A stretch of 22,236 nt of DNA from a bacterium (GTDB taxonomy: Bacteria > Patescibacteriota > Minisyncoccia > Phycocordibacterales > PALSA-1337): contig JAUYLM010000032.1 in assembly GCA_030698965.1 (NCBI GenBank), positions 1-22,236 of the forward strand, given 5' to 3'. A program made the position numbers and the translations under genes. The notes beneath the pieces are model-generated. The model worked only from the letters and a program-made list of their open reading frames with translations. It did not search any database and was not told the origin of the DNA. This document shows, in pieces, positions 5,815 through 13,344 of this stretch; position 1 is the stretch's first letter; each line of letters opens with the position of its first letter.

Positions 5815-7992
5815 TTATTTGTTTTTATTATGAAACTGCTGATGAATTTTCTTTAATTGATTATCTGTAACATGAGTATAAATCTGTGTCGTTCCGATGT
5901 TAGCGTGGCCGAGAAGCATTTGTACAGAGCGTAAGTCAGCCCCGTTTGAAAGCAAGTCGGTGGCAAAACAATTATGAGATATAAATCCATCACTAATGAA
6001 ATTTGCTTGTGGAGAAATTGTAAAGTCAAAAACTTCTGTTTTTTCTTCGACATTCTCGATTTTTCTCACCTTAAGCCATTTCACCGGCTTGATCAAAATT
6101 GATTCCAAAACACGCAGATACGGTGATGAGAATCCTAAATCCTGGCATGCCGTGAGAATTCTTTTTATTAAATCAGGAGTCGTGCATATTCTCATGTATC
6201 TATTTAGGTGTTTAATGGCTAGCTTGGTTCCCAGATAGTGTCCAAGTCCTTTGTGTCTTAAGAATTGAGGAATGAGCTCTTTAAATATTTCTTGAGTAGG
6301 AAGCTTATCTAGATCAGATCGAACTGAAGGCGTATTAACTTTAATCGTATCTTTAAGAGTAGGGATAAGCTTCTTGAACAAGGCCTGGCTCTTTGGCCTT
6401 ACGACATGTAGAACATATATTCTATGCGGGATACGTTTTCCTGAAGGTAACTTAACAATTCTATTTGTCTCAATTAATACAGAATCGATTGAAAGTATTA
6501 AAAGAAGAGACTGGACATCTTTCAGTAGTTCCTTGCTTGTCGAAAAAAACTTAACTGCCCCGCTGTTGCCCTCAGCATCATAATATCCTGCCAAAAAACC
6601 GCATATTGCTTCTGGAGGGGAAGTGAAAAGTTTCTTGGGTACTCTTCTACCAGGAGAAAGCTGTGTAATGCCTATTGCTCTCATCTTTTTCAAAAAAGGA
6701 ACTTTGTACAAATTTATGAGATAAGTTAGAGAGTGCTTCGCTTTGTTCAAGGTTGGTTTAAATCTGAAGACTTCATATACTAGACTGACATAATAGTCAG
6801 CGAATAGCTTATTCTTTTCTGCGATAATGACACCGTGCCTTCTCTCGCTCAACGTACCATCGCCAAGTATATAGCCGACAATTCTCCAATATTTTGAAGA
6901 ATCAGAATGTTTATTTTCTAATCCATAACCACTAAAACCAGCCGTATAACTATTAACTTTTAAATCTTGAGCCTCTATGGGAATGATTCCAGATTTATCT
7001 ATAGTAAACAAAGTGTGATAGGAAGAGCATACAAGCTCTCTGCCACCTGCCCAAATCTTGAGCAAAGAGTCTGTGGTGTGTTTCAACTTGCCAACTATCT
7101 TTCCTCGAACCACTTTACCCGTAGAAAAATCTACACTATCAACAAAGCGCTGATTGCCATAATACAATTCCTCGGCAGAACAGATTTTTCCATTACAAAA
7201 TATTCTAGTGTTCTTTTCTAGACAATGACGGATCACGTGAGGTGTGACTTTCTTGGAAATGCCGGCTTTTATGGCGTATTCCTTGATTATTCTCTCAACC
7301 GAACGCCTGGTAAGACGCAATTCCTCTTTCTCAGCCCTTTCTTTTCCATCTGCCTTTACAAACAAGGCATCATCTACATCAGTTCTTTTGTCCAAATACC
7401 TCTTCAAAGCATTTTTTGCCTCAGAAGAGAGGAAAACAACCCTTATTTTTTCACCCTTTCCTCGAACCGAGAGTTCATCAGCACGCAGATCAATGTCCCT
7501 AGATAGGGAACAGAGCTCTGAAACACGCATCCCTGTGGAAAAGAGGAGTTCGATTATTCCTTTATCTCTCAATGACTTTATGTCATCTCCTCTCGGAGCC
7601 TCCATCAATCTCCTTAATTCATCGGCTGAAATCAGATCCAGGTGGCGCTCTCCGACCTTCGCCAGCTCTATGTATTCAGGAGAAAGTGTCTTAATCCCTC
7701 GTTTTGCAAGGTATTTGAGGAAAGCCCTAAGGGCGATGAGGTGGTAATTCTGGGTTTTTTTCTTAAGTGTATCTCCGGTAGCCCTGTTATTGCCCCCGGA
7801 TTGACGATTGAGCCATAGACGGTAGGTTCGGACCGCGTTTTCTGTAATATCGCCGGCACTCCTTATTTTGGCGAAATCTATGAATCTATTGAGGTAATGA
7901 TCATAGTTTTCAACGGTTTTCACCGCTCTGCCTTTCTCTATTTCAATATATTCAAGAAATTCCTGCTTGAGATCTTTAATATTGTGCGACAT
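5815..7992 (-). CDS. xerC/xerD: Xer-type tyrosine recombinase containing an intein
   Basis: One 725-residue frame made of a 256-residue N-extein, a 418-residue intein and a 51-residue C-extein. The joined exteins (307 residues) have the normal Xer length: N-terminal SAM-like core-binding domain (residues 5-100), then the catalytic domain with R156 (TGMRVSEL), K179 (RGKGEKIR), H252 and R255 (PHVIRH), H696 (LLGHANIGTT) and the nucleophile Y705 (IYTHV). Xer recombinases resolve chromosome dimers at dif. The intein separates HxxRH from the Tyr, so the precursor should be inactive until splicing. Whether it is XerC, XerD or a single-recombinase XerH/A type is not decided. TATAAT lies 6 nt before the ATG. 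It leads a two-gene unit with xth. Confidence 0.93.
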   Translation of the reverse strand: MSHNIKDLKQEFLEYIEIEKGRAVKTVENYDHYLNRFIDFAKIRSAGDITENAVRTYRLWLNRQSGGNNRATGDTLKKKTQNYHLIALRAFLKYLAKRGIKTLSPEYIELAKVGERHLDLISADELRRLMEAPRGDDIKSLRDKGIIELLFSTGMRVSELCSLSRDIDLRADELSVRGKGEKIRVVFLSSEAKNALKRYLDKRTDVDDALFVKADGKERAEKEELRLTRRSVERIIKEYAIKAGISKKVTPHVIRHCLEKNTRIFCNGKICSAEELYYGNQRFVDSVDFSTGKVVRGKIVGKLKHTTDSLLKIWAGGRELVCSSYHTLFTIDKSGIIPIEAQDLKVNSYTAGFSGYGLENKHSDSSKYWRIVGYILGDGTLSERRHGVIIAEKNKLFADYYVSLVYEVFRFKPTLNKAKHSLTYLINLYKVPFLKKMRAIGITQLSPGRRVPKKLFTSPPEAICGFLAGYYDAEGNSGAVKFFSTSKELLKDVQSLLLILSIDSVLIETNRIVKLPSGKRIPHRIYVLHVVRPKSQALFKKLIPTLKDTIKVNTPSVRSDLDKLPTQEIFKELIPQFLRHKGLGHYLGTKLAIKHLNRYMRICTTPDLIKRILTACQDLGFSSPYLRVLESILIKPVKWLKVRKIENVEEKTEVFDFTISPQANFISDGFISHNCFATDLLSNGADLRSVQMLLGHANIGTTQIYTHVTDNQLKKIHQQFHNKNK
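5971..7224 (-). mobile_element. LAGLIDADG intein inserted in the Xer HxxRH motif
   Basis: The intein is 418 residues (precursor residues 257-674). Block A begins with C257 (CLEKNTRIF). Block B reads VCSSYHTLF, so its His is present while the usual Thr of TxxH is Ser. Two dodecapeptide motifs, IVGYILGDGTL (371-381, acid D378) and FLAGYYDAEGN (466-476, acid E474), show a complete LAGLIDADG homing endonuclease. Block F is VFDFTISPQANFIS and block G is GFISHN, followed by Cys +1 of the C-extein. The terminal His-Asn and the two Cys are intact, so both splicing and endonuclease look functional. The boundaries were set by the Xer motif reading RH-CFATDLL once the intein is removed. Confidence 0.94.
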
Positions 7993-7998
7993 GATCTA

Positions 7999-8004
7999 AT
8001 TATA
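7999..8004 (-). promoter_or_regulatory. -10 element of the recombinase gene
   Basis: TATAAT on the minus strand ends 6 nt before the ATG at 7992, so the transcript would begin at the ATG itself. No good -35 match is seen at the usual distance. It is in the 99-nt divergent region shared with rpsO. Confidence 0.5.
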
Positions 8005-8053
8005 TACCAAAATTACCCCAAACAGTTCGGCATTGCCGATATTTTTATCTCCC

Positions 8054-8082
8054 TTGCAATATAAAGTTATTCGTGCTACTAT
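8054..8082 (+). promoter_or_regulatory. Promoter of rpsO, giving a nearly leaderless mRNA
   Basis: TTGCAA (8054-8059) and TACTAT (8077-8082) are 17 nt apart, with TGC just before the -10. The ATG follows 9 nt after the -10, so the leader is only about 2-3 nt and there is no Shine-Dalgarno site. Confidence 0.7.
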
Positions 8083-8091
8083 TCTCCCATC

Positions 8092-8358
8092 ATGTTAACA
8101 ACACGGGTAAAAGCCAATGTTATCAAGACAGCAGCTATTCACGACAAGGACACGGGTTCTCCCGAGGTTCAGATTTCTATTTTAACGAAAAGAATTGACG
8201 AACTTGCGACTCATTTGAAAAAGCACAAGAAAGACAACCATTCCAGAAGAGGGCTTCTCGCTATGGTGGCGGACCGTCAGACTCATATGAATTATCTCAA
8301 GAAAAAGAATCCCAAGCGCTACTCGTCCATCACGAAAAAACTTGATTTGAAGAAATAG
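8092..8358 (+). CDS. rpsO: 30S ribosomal protein S15
   Basis: An 88-residue protein, the usual S15 length. The conserved signature is complete: HDKDTGSPEVQISILTKRI, then LATHLKKHKKDNHSRRGLLAMVADR (shown in two parts), then LKKKNPKRYSSITKKLDLKK. S15 binds 16S rRNA in the central domain and organises the platform of the small subunit. In Escherichia coli its mRNA leader folds into an autoregulatory site; here the predicted leader is too short for that, so regulation must differ if the promoter call is right. It is followed by a separate promoter for the NYN gene. Confidence 0.97.
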   Translation: MLTTRVKANVIKTAAIHDKDTGSPEVQISILTKRIDELATHLKKHKKDNHSRRGLLAMVADRQTHMNYLKKKNPKRYSSITKKLDLKK

Positions 8359-8377
8359 CCCAAAAAGGCATGGCAGA

Positions 8378-8396
8378 TGCTATAATAGCATTATAG
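8378..8396 (+). promoter_or_regulatory. Extended -10 of the NYN gene overlapping an inverted repeat
   Basis: TGC TATAAT (8378-8386) is an extended -10 element. The -10 is one arm of CTATAATAGCATTATAG (8380-8396), a perfect 7-bp inverted repeat with a 3-nt centre, followed by TTTT. The repeat could be an operator for a dimeric repressor, or a weak terminator for rpsO, or chance in AT-rich DNA. The predicted NYN leader is about 40 nt. Confidence 0.5.
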
Positions 8397-8432
8397 TTTT
8401 AATAATTTTTTACACAAGAAAAACAATTTAAT

Positions 8433-8966
8433 ATGGCAGTTATCAAACACAAGGAGCAGCGCGTCGGCGTTTTTATTGACACGGCAAATATCTACCATAG
8501 CGGTAAGTATTTATACAATTCAAAAGTAAATTTTGGACAGATAGTAAAGGATGCGGTGGGCGACAGGCAACTCATAAGAGCTTCGGCTTATGTCATCACC
8601 ACCGAGGCTGGCGATGAAAAAGCTTTCTTTGAAGCACTGACGAAGATGGGAATCGAGACAAAAACAAAAGACCTTCAGATATTTGGCAGCGGGGCGAAAA
8701 AAGCTGACTGGGATGTGGGGCTTGCAATAGACGCCGTCAAGATCGCTCCCAAGCTTGACGCTATCGTACTGGTCGCAGGAGACGGAGACTATGTCCCGCT
8801 GGTTGAATACTTGCAGATGAACCAAGGATGCCAAGTCGAGGTCGTATCCTTCGGGAAATCAACCTCGGCCAAACTCATAGAATCCGCTGATGATTTTCTG
8901 GACCTCGACCATAATCCGCAGAAATATCTACTGGGAAACAGAAGACCCTCAAAAATACAAAAATAA
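8433..8966 (+). CDS. NYN-domain (LabA/DUF88-like) PIN-fold putative ribonuclease
   Basis: A 177-residue protein with the NYN pattern: VGVFIDTANIYHS (D16, N19), KADWDVGLAIDAV (D94, D100) and VLVAGDGDYVPLVEYL (D117, D119), which together form the acidic metal site of PIN-like nucleases. The family includes LabA and related proteins; the RNase activity is established only for some members, so RNA cleavage is an inference here. The last 20 residues are basic and probably flexible. The next gene starts directly after the stop codon with no spacer, suggesting a two-gene unit with the membrane protein. Confidence 0.88.
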   Translation: MAVIKHKEQRVGVFIDTANIYHSGKYLYNSKVNFGQIVKDAVGDRQLIRASAYVITTEAGDEKAFFEALTKMGIETKTKDLQIFGSGAKKADWDVGLAIDAVKIAPKLDAIVLVAGDGDYVPLVEYLQMNQGCQVEVVSFGKSTSAKLIESADDFLDLDHNPQKYLLGNRRPSKIQK

Positions 8967-10013
8967 ATGAACGAGGAAAAAACACCCAAAGAAAAAATTC
9001 CTTCGGGAGTAGTCATGAAAGAGATGCTCCAGCAGATCATCCCCGATGGAGAAAAGGGAGGTCCTGTCCAAGAAGGCACACCCTCTGAAATATCAATTAA
9101 TAAGCCGAGGCAAATACCTTCCCCTGAATCAATGCGCACGTACGAAAGCGACTTGGCGAAAGCTCTTGCACAAAAGAAAACTTCGGCAGTTACAATAGCA
9201 ATTGCCGAAAATAAAAAGAAGGGGGAAAATGAGAGCGTATCTACGGCTCCGGCCAGAAATTACATTAAACCATTACTCACCGGCATTGCAAGCCTCATAT
9301 TGCTTGGAGGGGGGGTTGCAGGCGGATATTATCTTTACCTCAAAAGTCCGCTGTCTGCGCCCAAAACCGTTCCGATGCCTGCCGTAATAGCTTCCGTCAT
9401 TCCTGGCGACGCAAAAATAAATCTGGATATAAGTGGAATGACTAGTGGGCAAATCGTCTCGGCAATTTATTCAGAATTTAATAAAAACATCCAGCCTGCA
9501 GGAAAAATCCTTGAGCTGGTTCCTCAAGAAAATACATCTCCCGTTACCGGCAGTACATTTATAGAAAAAATAAGCGTAAATATGCCGGATATTGTCCTTC
9601 GCTCTCTTACTGACCGATGGATGCTAGGCTCGTATGGGGAAGAAAGCGGTTTGCAAACTCCTTTCATAGCACTTACAACCGATTTTTTTCAGAATACTTT
9701 CGCAGGAATGCTTTCGTGGGAAAAAACCATGGCCGAAGACCTGTCATTTATTTTTAATTACAAAAAGAAAGCGCTTGAACAGGCAGAGCAGGCGGAAAAC
9801 GCGTCGACATCCATAGCCGCTTACTACAATATACAAGGGCAATTTTCAGACAAGCAGATCCGCAACCGCGATGCCAGGGAATTCAGGAGCATCAATGGAG
9901 AACTTCTTTTCCTTTATTCCTTTATTGACAAGGAAACGCTTGTTATAACTACAACCGAAAGCGCTTTTATTGCCATAGTAGATCGTATTGAAAAGCAAAC
10001 ATATGTAAGGTAG
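8967..10013 (+). CDS. Unknown single-pass membrane protein
   Basis: I do not recognise this 348-residue protein. Residues 1-100 are polar and Lys/Glu-rich with no visible domain, residues 103-125 (ending GGVAGGYYLYL) form one transmembrane helix, and about 220 residues follow that should be outside the membrane if the positive-inside rule holds. The outer part contains segments such as PGDAKINLDISGMT and a C-terminal strand-rich stretch (GELLFLYSFIDKETLVITTTE), suggesting a folded alpha/beta domain. The ATG is immediately after the TAA of the NYN gene. The dksA-like promoter lies within its last codons. Gene content gives no function beyond a likely link with the NYN protein. Confidence 0.75.
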   Translation: MNEEKTPKEKIPSGVVMKEMLQQIIPDGEKGGPVQEGTPSEISINKPRQIPSPESMRTYESDLAKALAQKKTSAVTIAIAENKKKGENESVSTAPARNYIKPLLTGIASLILLGGGVAGGYYLYLKSPLSAPKTVPMPAVIASVIPGDAKINLDISGMTSGQIVSAIYSEFNKNIQPAGKILELVPQENTSPVTGSTFIEKISVNMPDIVLRSLTDRWMLGSYGEESGLQTPFIALTTDFFQNTFAGMLSWEKTMAEDLSFIFNYKKKALEQAEQAENASTSIAAYYNIQGQFSDKQIRNRDAREFRSINGELLFLYSFIDKETLVITTTESAFIAIVDRIEKQTYVR

Positions 10014-10016
10014 AAT
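9988..10016 (+). promoter_or_regulatory. Promoter of the DksA/TraR-like gene inside the preceding gene
   Basis: TTGAAA (9988-9993) and TAGAAT (10011-10016) are exactly 17 nt apart. TAGAAT starts at the TAG stop of the preceding gene, and the ATG follows after 6 nt, so the mRNA would be leaderless. Confidence 0.65.
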
Positions 10017-10022
10017 ACCCTC

Positions 10023-10391
10023 ATGATAAAAAAGGATACACAATATTTCAAGGAGAAGCTGGAGAAAGAAAAGAAGATTCTTGAGGACGAACTTGGAACG
10101 GTCGGCCAGAAGAGGGATGGGAAGGATCCGGCCTGGGAGGCGACTTCCGGTACAATGGAAGTTGATACCGCAGATGAAAACGAGGTTGCCGATAAACTTG
10201 AAGAATTAGAAGAAAATGAGCTCATATTAGGCCAATTGGAAAAACAGCTGAATGAAGTTAAAGCCGCTCTGGAAAGAATTGAGAATGATACCTTTGGAAT
10301 ATGCGAAATTTCTGGTGGACCGATTGAAAATGACCGCCTTGAGGCAAATCCGTCAGCAAGAACATGCGTAAAGCACATGAATCAACATTAG
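10023..10391 (+). CDS. DksA/TraR-family protein with altered zinc-finger ligands
   Basis: A 122-residue protein: a long N-terminal coiled coil (residues 5-90) rich in Glu and Lys, then the DksA/TraR C-terminal motif FGICEISGGPIENDRLEANPSARTCVKH (given here over two runs: FGICEISGGPIEND, RLEANPSARTCVKH). In the C4 form the metal ligands are CxxC...CxxC. Here the second Cys is Ser and the fourth is His, leaving C, C and H. Several family members have fewer Cys and may not bind zinc the same way. DksA-type proteins enter the RNA polymerase secondary channel and alter initiation; this role is inferred from the family. The gene has its own promoter and terminator, so it forms a single-gene unit. 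Confidence 0.85.
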   Translation: MIKKDTQYFKEKLEKEKKILEDELGTVGQKRDGKDPAWEATSGTMEVDTADENEVADKLEELEENELILGQLEKQLNEVKAALERIENDTFGICEISGGPIENDRLEANPSARTCVKHMNQH

Positions 10392-10420
10392 AAATACTGA
10401 ATAAATGATTTCGCAATGAA

Positions 10421-10448
10421 AAACCCCATTTACACAATGGGATTTTTT
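10421..10448 (+). terminator. Rho-independent terminator after the DksA-like gene
   Basis: CCCATT (10425-10430), loop TACAC, AATGGG (10436-10441), then A and six T (10443-10448). The A-run at 10419-10423 can pair with the T-run. It lies 33 nt after the stop codon. Confidence 0.85.
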
Positions 10449-10470
10449 ATTGCCGACTATGGTTTTTTGC

Positions 10471-10502
10471 AAAAGTTTATCAAAAATTCATTAAAAGTTT
10501 AT
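10471..10502 (+). repeat. Direct repeat AAAAGTTTAT upstream of comM
   Basis: AAAAGTTTAT occurs at 10471-10480 and 10493-10502, 22 nt apart start to start (about two helical turns), just upstream of the comM -10-like TATGCT (10524-10529). It could be a protein-binding pair; AT-rich chance similarity is also possible. Confidence 0.3.
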
Positions 10503-10535
10503 TAGGAATTAATCTCGATTGTGTATGCTGTCAGC

Positions 10536-12086
10536 ATGAGCACAAGGATATCAAAAATATACAGCGCCCAACTTTCCGGACTGAATTTCAACACTGTGAC
10601 AATAGAAGTAGACCTATCGAATGGTTTACACTCCTTTGCTGTTGTCGGACTGGGCGATAAGGCAGTGGAAGAAGCAAAGGATCGCGTTTCGGCCGCAATA
10701 AAGAACAGTGGGTATTCTTCACCGAAGCAAAAAAATCAAAAAGTGGTTATTTCTCTAGCACCGGCGGATATTCGAAAAGAAGGGCCTTCTTTTGATTTAG
10801 GAATGGCATTGGGATACTTGTGTGCGACCGGAGATATTTTCTTTGACTCCGAAAAAAAGCTTTTTCTCGGGGAGCTTTCTCTGGAGGGCCGCCTCAGGAA
10901 GGTCAGCGGGGTTCTTCCTCTGGTACGCGGGGCTTGCGACATGGGGTTCACTGAGGTCTATGTTCCAAAGCAGAATGCCGTGGAAGCAGGCTTGGTCAGG
11001 GGGATTAAGGTGTACGCAGTCGAGACATTGGAAGAAATAATCGGCCATCTCATGCTTAGAAAGGACGGCCTTATGAAACCCTGCCCACTGACCAGGATCA
11101 TATGCGAAGAACAATCATTTGATACGGATTTTTCTCTCATACGAGGACAGGAGACGGCAAAGAGGGGATTGGAAATAGCTGCCGCAGGAGGGCACAACAT
11201 AGCCATGTACGGACCACCGGGAACAGGCAAGACAATGCTTGCAAAGGCTTTCCGGACTATACTGCCGCCGCTTAATCATGAGGAAATTCTGGAAGTTACA
11301 GGAGTCCATTCCATGGCAAGAACTCTAGACAAGCCCTTTATTGCGCATCCTCCATTCCGTTCTCCACATCACACATCTTCCTACGCTTCGCTCGTTGGCG
11401 GAGGGCCGTTTCCGAAGCCGGGAGAACTAACCCTTGCTCACAGGGGAGTACTTTTCCTGGATGAATTTCCAGAATTTGACAGGAGCGCCATAGACGCTTT
11501 GAGACAGCCGTTGGAAGACAGGACCATAACAGTATCCAGAGCACGCGGAGTAATGACTTTCCCTGCGCAGTGCATTCTCATCGCCTCAATGAACCCCTGC
11601 CCGTGCGGCTATGGCAAAGATGGAAATGCTGAGAGGAAGTGCTCATGTACGGACAAAGACATAGCATGGTACAGAAAAAGAATATCCGGACCTATTGTTG
11701 ACCGGATAGATCTCTGGGTGTCTGTCTCAAAAGTCGAGTATGAGAAGCTTTCAGAAAATAACTCCGCGAAGTCTAATGAGGACTCCAAATCAATCCGAAA
11801 GAGGGTGTCCGATGCCAGAAAACATCAGACCGCAAGGTTCAAAAAAAGAAAAATTATAGGCAAAAAGCTTAATAGCGAGATGAGCGTCTCTGATATGGAA
11901 AAGTGCATCATGCTTTCTCCTGAAATAAAGAAATTGCTTACTTCCTCCGCAGAAAAATTGTCATTGTCAGCCAGAGCGTTCCATAGAGTGATAAAAGTGG
12001 CTCGCACTATAGCCGACCTGGAAGGCAAGAGGGAAATCGGCAGAGAGCACATACTGGAAGCACTGCAATACAGACAGAGGTTCTAG
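10536..12086 (+). CDS. comM: ComM/YifB family AAA+ ATPase (Mg-chelatase-like)
   Basis: A 517-residue YifB/ComM protein. The N-terminal Lon-protease-like fold (about 1-170) has the typical GLxxFxVVGLGDKAVxEAKDRV and APADIRKEGPSFDLGMAL runs. The AAA+ domain has Walker A GPPGTGKT (226-233), Walker B VLFLDEFPEF, a PxPCGYG metal-ligand-like Cys cluster (NPCPCGYG then KCSC), and the C-terminal Mg-chelatase subdomain with LSARAFHRVIKVARTIADL. ComM is a hexameric helicase that promotes branch migration during natural transformation in Vibrio and Haemophilus. The start at 10536 (MSTRISKIYSA) is preferred; a GTG at 10521 would add five residues. TATGCT lies 6 nt before this ATG. The stop overlaps that of the convergent peptidase gene. 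Confidence 0.93.
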   Translation: MSTRISKIYSAQLSGLNFNTVTIEVDLSNGLHSFAVVGLGDKAVEEAKDRVSAAIKNSGYSSPKQKNQKVVISLAPADIRKEGPSFDLGMALGYLCATGDIFFDSEKKLFLGELSLEGRLRKVSGVLPLVRGACDMGFTEVYVPKQNAVEAGLVRGIKVYAVETLEEIIGHLMLRKDGLMKPCPLTRIICEEQSFDTDFSLIRGQETAKRGLEIAAAGGHNIAMYGPPGTGKTMLAKAFRTILPPLNHEEILEVTGVHSMARTLDKPFIAHPPFRSPHHTSSYASLVGGGPFPKPGELTLAHRGVLFLDEFPEFDRSAIDALRQPLEDRTITVSRARGVMTFPAQCILIASMNPCPCGYGKDGNAERKCSCTDKDIAWYRKRISGPIVDRIDLWVSVSKVEYEKLSENNSAKSNEDSKSIRKRVSDARKHQTARFKKRKIIGKKLNSEMSVSDMEKCIMLSPEIKKLLTSSAEKLSLSARAFHRVIKVARTIADLEGKREIGREHILEALQYRQRF

Positions 12087-13276
12087 AAAGGGTTTTTGGC
12101 GCCTCGTATCTCGAAATGGACATGCGGTCCGGTCGTCTTTCCCGTGATACCTATTTTCGCGATCTGCTGGCCTTTATTTACCTTTTCTCCTACAGAAACA
12201 AGGTTCGATGAGTTATGGGAATAGAGGGTCTGCGTGCCGTTTGAGTGCGAGATAATTACGTAATTTCCATATCCTCCATTCCACCCTCCATTTGACATGC
12301 TTGCTATAACCATTCCTCCCGCGGAAGCAAATATGGGAGTGCCTATAGGAGCAGCTAGATCAACTCCGTTATTTCCGTGAATGCCTTGAGATCTTCTTCC
12401 CCCTGAAATAGGCCGCATGTAATACCCTGAAGCTACTGGATTTTTTGAATTATTTACCTTTGGCGTGTTCTTTCGCGGTGCCACTTCTACAGAAGGCTCC
12501 GCATCAGGAATAGTTATCGTATCTCCCTCGTTTATCACGGAATCCAGCGTAAGGTTGTTATACTGGAGAACTTCTTCCAAATTCCCTTTATATTTTCCAA
12601 CTATGCCTTTGATAGTATCGCCTCTTTTAACCGTATGCTGTATACCAGTGATTGGCAGAATAACCAGTGTCTGGCCTTCTTTAATGATTGGATTTCTTCC
12701 AAGATTGTTCGCCCAAACAATGGTATTTACGGAAACATCGAACATGGAAGCGATTTCAGAAAGAGTATCCCCGGAACGGACAATATAAAGACTGATTTGA
12801 GTATTGGGCATGTCTTCTATTTCCGAAATGGTTCCGGATGGCCCTATTTCAGCCAAGAGGGTATTTTCTGAAATCAGGATCGGCTCATTTAAAGCAAACT
12901 TTGGATGAGGGTTGGAGTTAACTACTGCCTTTAGAATAGGCATGGTCTGGGAATTTGGCACATCATCCTGTTTCTGGATATCGGCCGAGGCTTTACCTCC
13001 TGCTACGCCCGAAAGAAAAGAAAAAAGACCTGCATTGGCGGTCCTGGGATAAAATACTGGAAGTGATATAAGAATTAAAGCAATAACAACCTCTTTGGAA
13101 AGGTTTATAAAAGAAAATGTCTTTCTGGAGAAAATGTAACTAAAAAATTGCATAATAGAAATAGTCTTTCGGCAATAGGGAGGTCGTTTGTTCAACGAAG
13201 CGGTAGTTCGGGATGTTTCTGGAGTTTGGCTCTGTTGAGCCAGATTTTTACCTTTATTTGTGGAAGGTACCTCCAT
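12083..13276 (-). CDS. Secreted peptidoglycan endopeptidase with two LysM repeats and M23 domain
   Basis: A 397-residue envelope protein. Residues 62-82 (VVIALILISLPVFYPRTANA) form a signal peptide or anchor with a likely cleavage site after ANA. Two LysM repeats follow (about 164-208, YIVRSGDTLSEIA..., and 213-257, HTVKRGDTIKGIV...), binding peptidoglycan glycans. The M23 domain (about 298-397) has zinc ligands H300 and D306 (HGNNGVDLAAP) and the HxH pair H385/H387 (GPHVHFEI), so it should be an active endopeptidase cutting stem-peptide crosslinks during growth or division. The first 41 residues are unlike a signal peptide n-region, and the Met at residue 42 (codon at 13153) may be the real start. 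The gene converges on comM. Confidence 0.92.
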   Translation of the reverse strand: MEVPSTNKGKNLAQQSQTPETSRTTASLNKRPPYCRKTISIMQFFSYIFSRKTFSFINLSKEVVIALILISLPVFYPRTANAGLFSFLSGVAGGKASADIQKQDDVPNSQTMPILKAVVNSNPHPKFALNEPILISENTLLAEIGPSGTISEIEDMPNTQISLYIVRSGDTLSEIASMFDVSVNTIVWANNLGRNPIIKEGQTLVILPITGIQHTVKRGDTIKGIVGKYKGNLEEVLQYNNLTLDSVINEGDTITIPDAEPSVEVAPRKNTPKVNNSKNPVASGYYMRPISGGRRSQGIHGNNGVDLAAPIGTPIFASAGGMVIASMSNGGWNGGYGNYVIISHSNGTQTLYSHNSSNLVSVGEKVNKGQQIAKIGITGKTTGPHVHFEIRGAKNPF

Positions 13277-13329
13277 AGGTTAACTGAATGGGGGTCAAAA
13301 GTCAATCACGAAAAAGTGGATAGTTTTTA

Positions 13330-13338
13330 TGCTATCAT
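13330..13338 (+). promoter_or_regulatory. Extended -10 element of the UvrD/PcrA gene
   Basis: TGC TATCAT (13330-13338) ends 6 nt before the ATG at 13345, predicting a leaderless transcript. No clear -35 is visible. It lies in the 68-nt divergent region between the peptidase gene and the helicase gene. Confidence 0.5.
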
Positions 13339-13344
13339 GGTGTC

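Noticed and set aside
7244..7747. Plus-strand ORF of 167 codons opposite the Xer N-extein.
   Set aside because: It is the shadow of a conserved catalytic domain on the other strand and has no features of its own.
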